Source of the DNA: Melieria omissa
Taxonomy: Eukaryota; Arthropoda; Insecta; Diptera; Ulidiidae
Length of the DNA: 64,000 nucleotides
Direction: 5' to 3'
Assembly: GCA_963971225.1 (NCBI GenBank)
Contig: OZ020268.1
Span: 59,705,900 to 59,769,899 of the forward strand
Of the stretch, positions 12,659 through 23,733 are shown one piece after another (position 1 is the stretch's first letter; the number at the start of each line of letters is the position of its first letter). A program made the position numbers and the translations under genes. Under the pieces are notes generated by a model. The model was not told the DNA's origin, ran no database searches, and worked only from the letters and a program-made list of their open reading frames with translations.

Positions 12659-13328
12659 GCGAACACCCTAGATTTGAGACGCCCATAGACAATTTTCAAA
12701 ACGTATAATACTTATGTAAACAGAAAGAATATGTTTATGTTTTGTATGAATGTACATTCATTATGTGTTATCAGTTTTAATTTAATATTTTAAATAAAAC
12801 TAGTTCAATGTATATTTTTCTATGCCTGCGTGCAATTAAAGCGCGCTTGTTGAATAAATTTTCTAACTACAACGCAGATTTTCATACTGAAATTTTATTA
12901 AAGGTTTGGCAATTACATGCATTAATAAAAAAAATCATGAACTATTCTCTCGTGAACTATTTATTTTAATCTTTAAATTTTGTTTATCTTATTAGTAGGA
13001 TTTATTTTAATATATATAAAATTATGAGAATTCAACCAAATTGAAGTTACGCTTATCTGGCACAAACGGTTATGACGTTAGATTATTGCTTTTCAATTTA
13101 AACAGCAAAGATCTGGCAACACTTGATGGAACTATTGCGCCAAACAAAACGGATTTGTGTTTGACGGCGTCGTTTCATTTCAATCAGTGTCAATTGTCAC
13201 ATAGGAAAAGCGGATGCCAAAGTAACGTTTCACCCTTAAAAAATACATAAATATTTTTCAAAGGGCTGAAGTCCAAGGCGCATTGAATTTGCCTTGGCTA
13301 AAGTCGAATTAGTCGTAAGGTAGTCGAA
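12659..13328 (+). other. Helicase 3' UTR and Smc6 promoter/5' UTR
   Basis: AT-rich spacer. A poly(A) signal AATAAA is at 12793-12798, about 135 bp after the helicase stop. The rest must hold the Smc6 promoter; no TATA box or other defined motif could be assigned. Confidence 0.55.
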
Positions 13329-16300
13329 ATGAGTTTGTGTTTGGTTGGAAAAAAACGTCGTCCTGACGGCTCGATAACTGCGCCAGCAGCGCAACACGCA
13401 AGAATTGCTGAACCCGAAAATACGCAGCAACAAGCATCTGCGGGCGCCGAGTCCGTGCCAGCGGCTTCAACAAGTGGTCGGGCGCAACGGCGAAAGCGCA
13501 ACAATGAACAGGACGCTGTGGCAGCAAGTCTACCGAAGGCACCACGTCAAGTGAGTTAACCAATTTGTTTTTGACCAATTGCAATACAATTACGAGTGCA
13601 GCTTTTTTTTATTATTTTTAAACCAAAATCTGAATTCCAAATTTGTCCCACAACGCAGTCGGCGTCGACATCGCGTCTGGTGACGGATATTCAACGTTGT
13701 GGCAAAATCCGGAAAATCGTCTTGATAAATTTCATGTGCCACGAGCACCTCTGCGTCGACTTGTTTGAACGCATTAACTTTCTGGTTGGCAGCAATGGCA
13801 GCGGCAAAAGCGCCATTCTAGCGGCGCTTACGGTGGGACTCGGAGCGCGCGCACGAGTTACCAATCGCTCCGGTGCACTGTCAAGTGAGTATGGTCTCTT
13901 ACAGCACAAATCATATCTATTGCTTTCCGGATTCGAACTCCTTGCAGAATTAATTAAAACCGGGGAAAGCACAGCTAAAATCGAAATCACGCTATCTAAT
14001 GAGGGGCCGGACGCATACGAGCCGGAAATCTACGGCAAGCAGATTGTGGTGCTACGCACCATTGGGCACTCGCGCAGTACGTACCGAATCAAGAATGCGC
14101 AGGGTAATGTGGTCTCCGAGAAGCTGGACGATCTGCACAACATACTTATGTTTCACAACATTCAAGTGGAAAATCCAGTATTCGTCATGAATCAGGATAG
14201 TGCGCGCGAGTTCTTAAAGGAGTAAGTGAGCCGCAAACTTGGGCAGTGCAGTCAGTATGAACGTATGTCAATTGATTGTTTTCATGGAATTTTTAGAATG
14301 GATCCGAAGAAGAACTACACACTCTTTTTGAAAGCCACACAGCTGGAGCAGATACAGGAAACGCTGAAGAAATGCCACTTTGAATACAAGGACCACGTAG
14401 AACAAGTTAAAAACATTAAGCAGGTGATTTACACAACATTACCACTGAAAGTGCATTAATATGTCTATGTATCTTGTATATTACAGAAATTGGCGCTCGA
14501 TCAACAGAAAATTGATCAGGCCAAACGAAAATTGCAGCAGTTATTATCGTTCGCTCAAGCAAAAGTAAGTATACATACACACATTATCAGACCCATATTA
14601 AATTGCACATATTAATTGCATATTATTTTTTGCTGATAACTTAGAATGAATTGTACCAGAAAGAAGTGGAATATGCCTGGTTGCTCGTTATCAAAGGGGA
14701 ACAGCAGTTGCAGGAAATACAGCAAGAAATCAGCAAACTTGAAGTGAAACGCAACAGTCTTATGGAGATTTCAAAGCGCAAAAATGACATAGAAAATGGA
14801 TACAATCAAAAAATAATGTTAGTAATCCTTTTAATATTAACGAATTATTAATTAGTTAGGAAAAAAATTTGCCATTATATTATTATAGAACGAATATTGT
14901 AAGAAATTCTCAACTATTTTCTCTGAAAACAGGGAACTTAAAAAGCGAACCGATGAGAAAAGATCTGTTTACAATGCCACAAATGTCAAGTGTCAGTCAA
15001 TTAATGAGCAACTATCCAAAGAATTGAGGAGCTACCAAGAATTTGAATGCAGCGTTAATAGCGCGAAGAAGTACATAGCCAGATTGGAAACGCAAATTGC
15101 AGAATTACGTCGAAATATTGATGAGCGATCAAAGTATGCGTTTAGAGCTTCATGTTGATTTTGTAGTGCAATAATTTGAGCATATAATTACAACTTTGTC
15201 TATTCGTTACAGCAATATGGGTATCGCTGAGTTACGCCGTCACAATGACAATACGCTGCAGGAGCTGCGAAAGCGGCACAAGGAACACACCGCCATGATT
15301 GATTCGGCCAAACGTGATTGCAATATTTTTACTTGCGATAAAATACAGAAGGTCGACCAACGTCATACCATCAGAGAACGCATCAACCAACTGAACACAA
15401 CGATATGTGAGTGTAATAATAAATTTTTTTTATCGTTATGTACATGTTCGCTATTTCTTCCAAAAATGTCGTCAACAGCTGCACGTAAAGCAGAAATCAC
15501 CAACTTGCAAGGCAATGCTGGCAATTGTCTTTCAATCTACGGTGAAGATGTGCGCCTTCTACTGGCGGAAATCGAGCGCCACCAGAAGGCGGGCAAGTTC
15601 AGCAAACAGCCACGTGGTCCCATTGGCCGTTATATCGAAGTACCTGATGTTAAATATCGCGATATGGTCGAGAATCAAATCGGTGGCCTATTGCACGCCT
15701 TCATTGTAAACAATAAACAAGACCGTCTACTGTTGGAACAAATTCTGAAACAAAAATGCCCCAACTACTATCCAACCATCATCACAACGAGATTTCACAA
15801 TCAGGTACGCAGTAAGATTAACATTTTACTTCGTTCATTATTCGAAATTATTGAACTTTACACGCAGGTTCACGATGTGAATTCAGGCCGTGTGCGACCG
15901 CCGTCTGGCACCCGCTTGCTGCTGGACGTAATGCGGTGCCAAGATGTGGTCACGATGAATTGCCTCATCGATCAGCTTCAAATAGAGACGATTTTGGTTA
16001 GCGACACCAAAGACATTGCCGAACGCTTCACCATGCACCAGGAGCAAGTGCCGCAGAATCTGAAAAAAATCGTTGTGCTTCAACCGGGCATGGAGTATTT
16101 TCCGGATCCGAAATTTCGCATGTATTCGCTTCGAGTTCAATCAGCTCGTTACATACAAGTCAACGTGAACGATCGCATTTGGTATGGTTTTGGTGATATT
16201 TTACTATTTTGAAAGTGTTTAATGTAATTTGTACACCAGCCAACTGAAAGCCGACGTTAACGATATGAGCAAGCAAATACAGAAACTGAATGAAGAGTTG

Positions 16301-17954
16301 ATGGCATTGGAGCCACAATTGCGCGACATGGAGCAGCGTTTGAATGAAAAAAAAGCGCTACTAATGCGACAAAATGAAAGTTCTCTTGAAGTGGAGCAGC
16401 GCATAGACGAGCTGGAGAATTTCGAATATCCTGATTCAAATGAAATTGAGATTTTGGTGAGTGGGTTGCAGAAAGCGAAAACCTCCTATCAATACTTCAT
16501 ACATGCAAATATTTCATACAGCAAAATGAGCTGATCGAAAACCAGCGTCAGCTCGAGGCACTTCAACAAAAGTTGGCTGCTAAGGAAACCACATACAGCG
16601 CAGTTAAGACGAGAAAACAACGCATTGAGAGCGAATTGAATGAGGAGAAATCCAAGATGTCCAACATTCAACTGGAAATCAATGAAATAGAAGTGGGTAG
16701 CTACTTTAAATTTGCGTCAGTACTTTCACATACTAAGCCTTTCGTGTTTTTTTTTTTATTTCTTCCCTTCAACAGAGCGGAGAGCATGAGTTGCAAATGC
16801 AACTGCGCAGTTTAGCTGGACAGAGTGAACAATGTGACGCTAAAATGGCGAAAATAAATGAACAATTGCAGGAGCTGGAGGTAAGCGATGCGCAGTCTGT
16901 TTTATTTGAATTGTATGGCAATTAATTAATTAATTAAAGTATTTACTGATTTGCTGTTACAAATAAATTCTTTTTTTAACAAATTATTTACTTCTTTCCT
17001 CAAACTGAATTCGCTTGCCATAGCTGCGTAAACAAAAACAAGAGACGTCAATTGCTGCTGCAACAAAAGATGCGCAAAAACGTGGCGAGCGACGCGACGT
17101 CACACGCACCGAAGAGGATATTCTGCAGGACATAGAGATTCGCAAGAAGCACTTGAGACAGGGCGCACAACTGGCCGACGATCCGAACGAAGTGCGCCAA
17201 CAGATCGAATCCATGGAACACGCAATAAAGTCGAATCGCTGCGAGTATAAGACGCTGAAGATGCTGATTGAGCAGCTGCGGCAGTCGCAGCACAAGCGCG
17301 TCCACTTTATGGAACGCTTCAAGCGGCATATGGTGATGATGCTGCAGTACTCGTTTGGTGTGCGTATCACGCTGAATTGCTTTTGTCCGTTTTAACGGCA
17401 ATGCGCTTATGGCAATTGTTTAAATATTTCAGCAAGTGCTGTCGATGCGGCGTTTCACGGGCAACATTGAGGCTGATCATGAGAAGCACACTTTGACTGT
17501 TTCGGTGGTGCCGCGCGACAATAGCATCCGCGATGCTGTATCGAATACGCGCTCGCTGTCAGGTGGTGAGCGCTCCTATGCAACAGTGGCTTTTCTCATA
17601 GCGCTCTGGTCGTGTGTGGATCATCCCTTCTTCTTTCTGGATGAATATGATGTGTTTACGGTGAGTGCATGCAAATAATAACTACTAATGGGACTGCGAA
17701 TTCAGTACTTTTTCGTATTTATTTTAGGATGATGTGAATCGCGAATACATGACACGCTTGCTCTTGTACGAGGGTGAAAAGCGCCATAATCGCCAATACA
17801 CCTTCCTCACTCCACAAGATATGGCATTGCAGTCACATGCCCACGTTTGCATACATCGGTTAGTGCTAATTTTGTGGTAATATTAAAAAGAAAGCAATAA
17901 CACTCGTTTTCTTTTTTCCGTCCTTTCAGATTGGCCGAGCCGAATCGACATTAA
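13329..17954 (+). CDS. SMC6: Structural maintenance of chromosomes protein 6 (SMC5/6 complex ATPase)
   Basis: Seventeen exons: 13329-13550, 13659-13884, 13948-14221, 14297-14423, 14487-14564, 14645-14817, 14933-15133, 15213-15406, 15479-15804, 15868-16181, 16240-16456, 16522-16692, 16776-16880, 17024-17359, 17433-17660, 17728-17858, 17930-17954. Together they give 1115 aa, the normal SMC6 size. After a basic, disordered N-terminus come IRKIVLINFMCHEHL and Walker A VGSNGSGKSAIL (about residue 120), then VTNRSGALS/KLIKTGES and FVMNQDSAREFL. Two long coiled-coil arms flank a hinge (GPIGRYIEVPDVKYRDMVEN, near residue 560). The C-terminal head has the signature LSGGERSYATVAFL and Walker B PFFFLDEYDVF, then NREYMTRLLL and FLTPQDM. 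SMC6 pairs with SMC5 in DNA repair, replication restart and heterochromatin maintenance. The exon 14 donor (GTGCGT, 17360) was chosen because only it keeps the frame. Confidence 0.95.
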
Positions 17955-18112
17955 AATGCGCTGAAATTCGCTTTCGATCAACATCAAAATTCGCTGGAAC
18001 TTACTTAAAATGTTTGGTAAAATATAAAAATAAGTCAACACTTCAAGGAAACAAGCCAAGAAAACAGTCAGAACATTGCCGTAAAAATTTTCGTGGTAAA
18101 TTAAAAGTATTT
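17955..18112 (+). other. Probable Smc6 3' UTR
   Basis: AT-rich sequence after the stop. There is no canonical AATAAA; AATAAG near 18028 is the nearest variant. Confidence 0.4.
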
Positions 18113-18124
18113 AATACTTCTTTT

Positions 18125-18342
18125 AAGCCGTAGCTCAGCTGGCTAGTGCGTTGGGCCGCGAGTCAAATGCGACAATCGAACCCAGGTTCAAGACTTCGCT
18201 CCCAACTCGCCGTTCGGAATCGGCATAAAACTGTAGGTCCCTTCCAACTTTGTCAAAACATTCGCACGCACAAGACGGTTGGTTGCGGGTAGCTAGGCCT
18301 TAGTCTCGTAATCGGGCTATCGTGCCAGTCAAGAAGAAGAAG
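18125..18342 (+). mobile_element. tRNA-derived SINE, about 218 bp
   Basis: The head resembles a tRNA: A-box TAGCTCAGCTGG near 18131 and B-box-like GGTTCAAGAC near 18186. A non-tRNA body follows, ending in a short AAG-repeat tail. It is flanked by a near-perfect duplication, AATACTTCTTTT (18113-18124) and AATACTTCTATT (18343-18354), the mark of LINE-driven retroposition. The head does not fold as a proper cloverleaf, so it is a SINE and not a functional tRNA gene. Confidence 0.8.
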
Positions 18343-18729
18343 AATACTTCTATTTTTAGTATTCAATACTTATAAATTATTAAATACTTTTAATTTACCA
18401 CGTAACTTGTTGAGCAAGGAAGTGTACATTTGGTTATTTTACTAAAAATGTATTACACCGCAACAAGTAGAAACATAAAAGGCGAAACTATAGGCAGAAA
18501 CCGATTGATAAGTCTATATAAGTTAACTCATAAACACGCCACAAAAACTACACCCACTCTTCATAGATTGAGCCGAATCGACGCTAAGATGTGCTGCTAC
18601 CTGTACAAAATACTCAGGGGAATATATTTAAAGAATGACAATCGTGCTAATTGGGGCATTGGCCAAGTGAGCTTATGCGAATCAGTTTTTATAACAGCCT
18701 ATAGTTTGGTTTTTACATTTTGCTTATAG

Positions 18730-19612
18730 CACAGTGCAACAAATTCAAAAAAAATGTCGACGGACAAGGTTAAGCATGTCTCATTCCATAGAGGACCTCA
18801 GTTGGCAAAAAAAAATACCAACGGATTTTTTCCGAGATGTTCGAGCTTTTTTTTAAAGCAGTTTAAAGATGGCGGCTTAGTGCCCCTCACTGTGGAGTCT
18901 TAACCCATTGCTGCCGGGTACCAGTTCCGCCCATACGATTGATACAATTTCATACACGACCTGGAATCGATCCAAAATTATCAAAAACAATTTCAGCTTT
19001 CTATCTCTGCACGTTCCTGAGATATTCATTGGGTATTTTGTACCCATTAGGCAGCAATGGTAGCTTTTTTCCATACTTTTTAAGGTGATCAGCCAAACAC
19101 GTGAACAAAAGAAGTATTGTTTACAGGTGTAACTCACCTGTAAACAATATTTTTGTGAGGTTCTAGGGCCACTACGTTTCGCCACATTTTCCACCTCCGG
19201 AAAATTCACAATTTTTGGAGTCTGGTAACTCTAAATAGATGGCGGAATTTTAGGGTGACCTCCACTAGACTAAGGTAGTTCCATCTTTACCCCAACCATT
19301 CCTATCAATGACTTTGAGATATCTCTATCACGAACTTTTCTGTGATTTTTTTTTAAAAGTCAGTTTTCATGGATACAATTTTACCCATTAGGCAGCAATG
19401 GGTTAGCTGTAAAAGTGGTTAACATGAAATTTATAAGCAGCATAGATCTTTGAATGCTTTTTTACCAGAAGTCACTTAGCCGCCATCTGTAAACTGCATT
19501 AAAAAAAAAAAACTCGAACATCCCGGGAAAAATCCTTTGACACTTTTTCATCAACTGAGGTCCTCTATTGAATGAGAAATGTTTGACCTTGTCCCTTTTT
19601 TAGTGTTGCACT
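18730..19612. mobile_element. Composite element: two inverted MITE copies around a palindromic core
   Basis: 18730-18894 is a copy of the 5647-5851 MITE (CACAGTGCAAC ... CTCACTGTGG). 19466-19612 is the same sequence inverted, ending GTGTTGCACTA. Together they make arms of about 150 bp around a core. The core carries its own inverted pair: TAACCCATTGCTGCC near 18900 and GGCAGCAATGGGTTAGC near 19390, plus a further copy near 19050. This could be one long-TIR element or two insertions of one family. No coding region or target duplication was found. Confidence 0.55.
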
Positions 19613-19941
19613 ATGTAGTTATTGCATTAAACAAGGAAGTGTTAATTTGTGTTGTATTCATTTTTTAATTTATTTTACCAAAAACGTTAAATGCAAGGAT
19701 ATAGGTAGAATGCTATTAAAAGTGTGTTTTTGTTTCTGATATATAATGTGCGTATGTTTTTCGTCCCATTGAATTTTCCTATACTTCCGCCCATTTCTCT
19801 ACACATATCTACAACCTTAAGATCGACCGGCGGTAACGACATGTCTCATTGTTCTATTTAATTATTCTTGGAAGTTAAGATTTTTAACAAAATTCCGTTA
19901 CATGAAGCCCAGTTAGGTCCTTCGAAATTGAATATTTAAAT

Positions 19942-20047
19942 CAGTGGTCGGCAAAGCTTACTCCTATGAGCAGCACACGTACACAGTACGCTCTCTCAAT
20001 CCGCAGAGCAGAGAACACCATCTCATTGTCAATTTTGCCGACCACTG
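19942..20047. mobile_element. 106-bp hAT-like MITE with 8-bp target duplication
   Basis: Ends CAGTGGTCGGCAAA and its inverse TTTGCCGACCACTG are classic hAT-type termini. ATTTAAAT is duplicated exactly at 19934-19941 and 20048-20055. It lies only 28 bp beyond the right duplication from the CCDC42-like stop codon, so it sits in or beside that gene's 3' UTR. Confidence 0.85.
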
Positions 20048-20082
20048 ATTTAAATGTTCGCTGCCGCAACAACCAACGAGCT

Positions 20083-21353
20083 TCAGCATTTCTTGTGCGA
20101 TTTGTCAGCTGCGAACTCGTTTTTGTTGGAGTCCCGTTCCTGCATGCATTCCTTGATCACACGATGCAGCAGCTCAATTTCGCTTTTAATAAAGTCCAAC
20201 TCCTTCTCGACCTCATGTCGCTGGTATTTCGGATCGCGATCTAAGCGCATAACATGAAATTAAATAAGCATAAAACTAAATTAAGGACCTATTTGCATGG
20301 CGCTCACTTTGACGCTTGCAGAGCATGCGGTACATGTCGCGAATGCCATCCAAGGAGCGATCCTTGTTGAGATCATTCAGCGCAACGCAGTTCTTTGCAT
20401 TTGCCATTATTCGCTCCCATCTGAGGCATTCGGCGCGGGCCTGATTGTACGAACGCTCCAATTCGGCCAGGTCATTCTTCAGGCCCAGCACTGTGAGCGC
20501 TGCCTCGTTGGTCACTTTTACCATTCGCTTGCGCATCTCCTCGATTTCGCGCATTTTTTCTTGCTCCAAACCAGAGATCTCCACCTGCGCAAGCACTGAA
20601 GAAAACACAATTCAAAATACATGGCGATGTTGTTTGTTTGCACGACTTGAATACGCACGATAAGCAGATAGCATTCTTTGCACTCCCCCCCACCTCACCA
20701 TACATACTCAACGCATCGCAGCGATCCATGCAATCCTTGACCGAGACGAAAATCTCCGATTTGTCCACCACATCCTGGATGACTGTCTCGTAGGGCTCAA
20801 ATTCCTTAACGGTTGCCTTCAGCGCTTCGCGGAACTGCTCCAGCTCATCTATGGCGCTCCTATATTTGGCGATATTTTCATACAGCTCCTTATGCAAGGC
20901 GGTCTCCTCGGCCACCTTCTTCTCGGCCACGTGCTTCTTGTCCTCGCAGTCCTTGAGGAAGCTGTTCACCTCGATGAAGCGCTTGCGTAGATTCGCCTGT
21001 ATCTTGTACAGTCTGCGTATGCGGCTGTCGTTGACGGCCGCTTGTCGCTTGGAACTTTCCAGCATCTCGTCCTGCAGACGCAGCATGGCGGCATGTTCCC
21101 GCTCGTTGCGTATGTAGAGCAACTCGATCGACTCGCCGGCCGAGTCCCAATTCGGCGGCTTACTGGCGTCGCAGAGAAAGAGGTCAGATTAGTAGAGTTT
21201 AGATCCCAATGCCTGGCGATTCTCTGGAATCCATATTTACACGAAATATGCCTCCTGCTGCTTCGACTCGATGTAGTGGCCAACCGCTTTCTCCGGATTC
21301 AAATCCAGATTGCCGATGACATCAATTTTCGTCGTGGGCTTTATACGCGGCAT
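20083..21353 (-). CDS. CCDC42/CFAP73-like (DUF4200) axonemal coiled-coil protein
   Basis: Four exons on the minus strand (21353-21241, 21162-20708, 20595-20308, 20240-20083) join in frame to 337 aa; human CCDC42 is about 316. The start MPRIKPTTKIDVIGN was chosen because it is the only ATG opening the exon that splices into KPPNWDSAGES. The protein is almost all coiled coil. It has the layout of the CCDC42/CFAP73 family: a DUF4200 region (RNEREHAAMLRLQDEM...EFEPYETVIQDVVDKSEIFVSV) followed by NQARAECLRWERIMANAKN. Family members sit on the modified inner dynein arm/N-DRC region of axonemes or in sperm head-tail coupling, so a testis or ciliated-neuron role is inferred. It converges with Smc6. 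The exact subfamily is uncertain. Confidence 0.8.
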
Positions 21354-23733
21354 CTTTGCTGATTACTTAAAAGTGTAGTGGTGATGTCAAGCAAAATTTT
21401 CACAAATAATTCTAAGCAAAAAATATACGTTTGGCAGCACAATGCTTTATTTTGCTCCCGATTTGTGTTTAGAAAATTTTGATCATTTCGAGCAAGTTTA
21501 CAAACAAGCAGATATTTGAGGACTGATGACTTTTCCATACATATCAAAGTACCAGTAATTATTGATGGCAGCCGTCTAGGCAACCAGAGCTTCGCATTGG
21601 CCTCCGGAGCGAAAAATTGTTGCTACTGGTTGCCAGTACCAGCACGAATGACAGTAAACAAACAAACGTTTGTAACATGTCGACCACGCCAAATGTCAGA
21701 AAGCAATCAAAAACTGAAGATTTTGTTGCACGGACGCACACTAACCCAATAGTCCAACGCTGCTAAGACGATATAGATCTGAACGTAACAAATTGTGCTT
21801 GTCTTTTAATATTTTAATTATATTTATTGATTTTTTAGGTTTCCCTTTTTGTTGTTATTATATCATATATGTATATATAATAATAGCGCAATTACACAAA
21901 ATCATATTTATTAATAGACAATAATATAGTAATAATAATGATAAATGTTTATCTTCTGCTTTCTCTGTGTGTGTATTTTCATTAATAGAAAAATAATAGT
22001 AGTAATATTGTAAAACTAAATCGTTATAGTTATAAACTTTTTGCTTTACTGCTGCTGGTATATAATGTATAGGTTTTTGCTTTTTTACTATTTTGAAGAT
22101 TTCATTCTACATTTATGGTAATTCGCTTTTTCATTTTCGATCTATACTCTTGTAAACTTATAGCAATTTCATAGTTTTACATCACTGCAAAATGACGATG
22201 TCGACCAGCACGTTGTGGACACTAGCGCGGGAGGGGAATATGCGAATACAGCATAAGAAAAGAACAAAAAGCACAAAAGGCGCTGAAGGACCTGCGGGCA
22301 GGTGCAAGTAAAAGGGAGCAGCATTTATATGGATGACGGACTATACGATCAGACTCCGCAGTGCATGCCGAGTAAAATTTACAGAACTGCGTGTCGAGCT
22401 TGTTTCTGCACATTCATTGCTTTACGCTTGCTTTGTGATTTGTTTCGCCAACATTGATTAAAATTTTCATTGCATAAACATTTATACGCGAGTGTTGGCT
22501 CTCATGTGCGCAAGTACACTACGGCAATATACGAATAGCGCAAGAGAATATTGCGGCAAAGCAAATTGTTCAACAGTTCAAATCTGTTCAAAACTTTACA
22601 CTCAGCAATATCTCATCTCGGTGCAATTCATATTTCGTTTATACGGATTGTCTACTCGACTAAGGTTGTTCAACTGTAAATTGCCATACATGCAAAGTGG
22701 TGGATTTCGAGTGTTTCGCATTGCTCTTGTTTTTCGATTCGTTTTAATTGCAATTTCAATTTAATTTAATTTTAAATTTAATTAAAAACTTCCATATAAA
22801 CTACGTTTACGTTATAATTATATAGTTGTTGTTGTGGTTAGCAGCAGCAGCAGCAGCTCCCCCACACCATTAGTTAGTTGGGGCGCAGAAGTAGGGTTGA
22901 CGCACAGCAGCAGCACCGCCTGCCACAACCGGCCACTCAGTGTTGACGGTAGCGCCGCTGGAATTATTTGTAACTGCAAGCAGAACAAAAAGAAACCCAT
23001 TAGAATATGTAAACAAAACAGATATGTGACATTACAAATAAAGCAGTCGCAGAAAAACTAAACTTTCAACTAACCAAAAAGTAGAAAGTAACAACTGGCA
23101 TCGAATTGCACACACACAAACGCAAAGCAGAAACTGTGGCCGTACGCAGTTGTTGTGGCTGCTGTTACAATAAATCTGAAGTTAAACGCGCGACATTTGC
23201 TTCAGCAACCCTAATCGCCAGCAATGTTGTCGTTTCGCTGTGTGTGTGTGCGTGTGTTGCTGCTGTTGCTGTTTTTGTCCGCCGCTGTCGCTTTTACTGC
23301 GCTCCTTTGCATTTACATTGAGTTAATTTACAATTGAAACAATTTGATTTTTATTAAACAAAAAATAAACTTTACTTAAGGTAAACAAAGAAAATTATAA
23401 GTCCTTGATTTCTTGTTTTTTGGTGCTCGACTCACCCTATTCTTACTGCTTTTCATGCGTACAAACATAAAATCAAAAGCGAAGAATCAACAAAAAACTG
23501 AACAAACATTTTATCGGTACTATGATGTATACGTGTGGGTGTAAGTGTGAGCGCGTCTGCTGCTTTGCCGTATTTAATGCAATTTCAAATTTATCTTTTT
23601 TGTTTCAATGTTTGTATATGCAATGCTGTTGACGCCTTGTTCAATTTGTAGCTGTTGTTGTTAATTTTGGTGGTGTTGTGGTTTGATTGCTGATGGATTT
23701 TGGTAGGTTATAGTTGGTTTGCTGTTAATTTGC
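21354..23733 (-). other. Chc 3' UTR region and spacer before the CCDC42-like gene
   Basis: AT-rich sequence after the Chc stop codon, holding the Chc 3' UTR and the CCDC42-like promoter. Several minus-strand AATAAA signals (seen as TTTATT near 23350, 21907 and 21828) are possible ends; I cannot choose among them. A CAG/GCT microsatellite and a GC-richer patch at 22830-22973 are described separately. Confidence 0.5.
22830..22973 (-). other. GC-rich patch with splice acceptor inside the Chc 3' region
   Basis: On the minus strand TTCTGCTTGCAG (acceptor ending at 22974) precedes a GC-rich, open stretch ending in a GCT/CAG repeat. Composition differs from the AT-rich surroundings. It may be an alternative terminal exon, a 3' UTR exon or chance; no donor partner could be identified. 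Confidence 0.25.

Noticed and set aside
18128..18200. tRNA-like sequence with A and B boxes
   Set aside because: It cannot form a proper acceptor stem and anticodon arm, and it is flanked by target-site duplications, so it is the head of a SINE.
22840..22860. Tandem repeats of CAG/GCT and AAC type here and elsewhere considered as a CRISPR-like array
   Set aside because: Simple microsatellites without spacers, in a eukaryotic genome.
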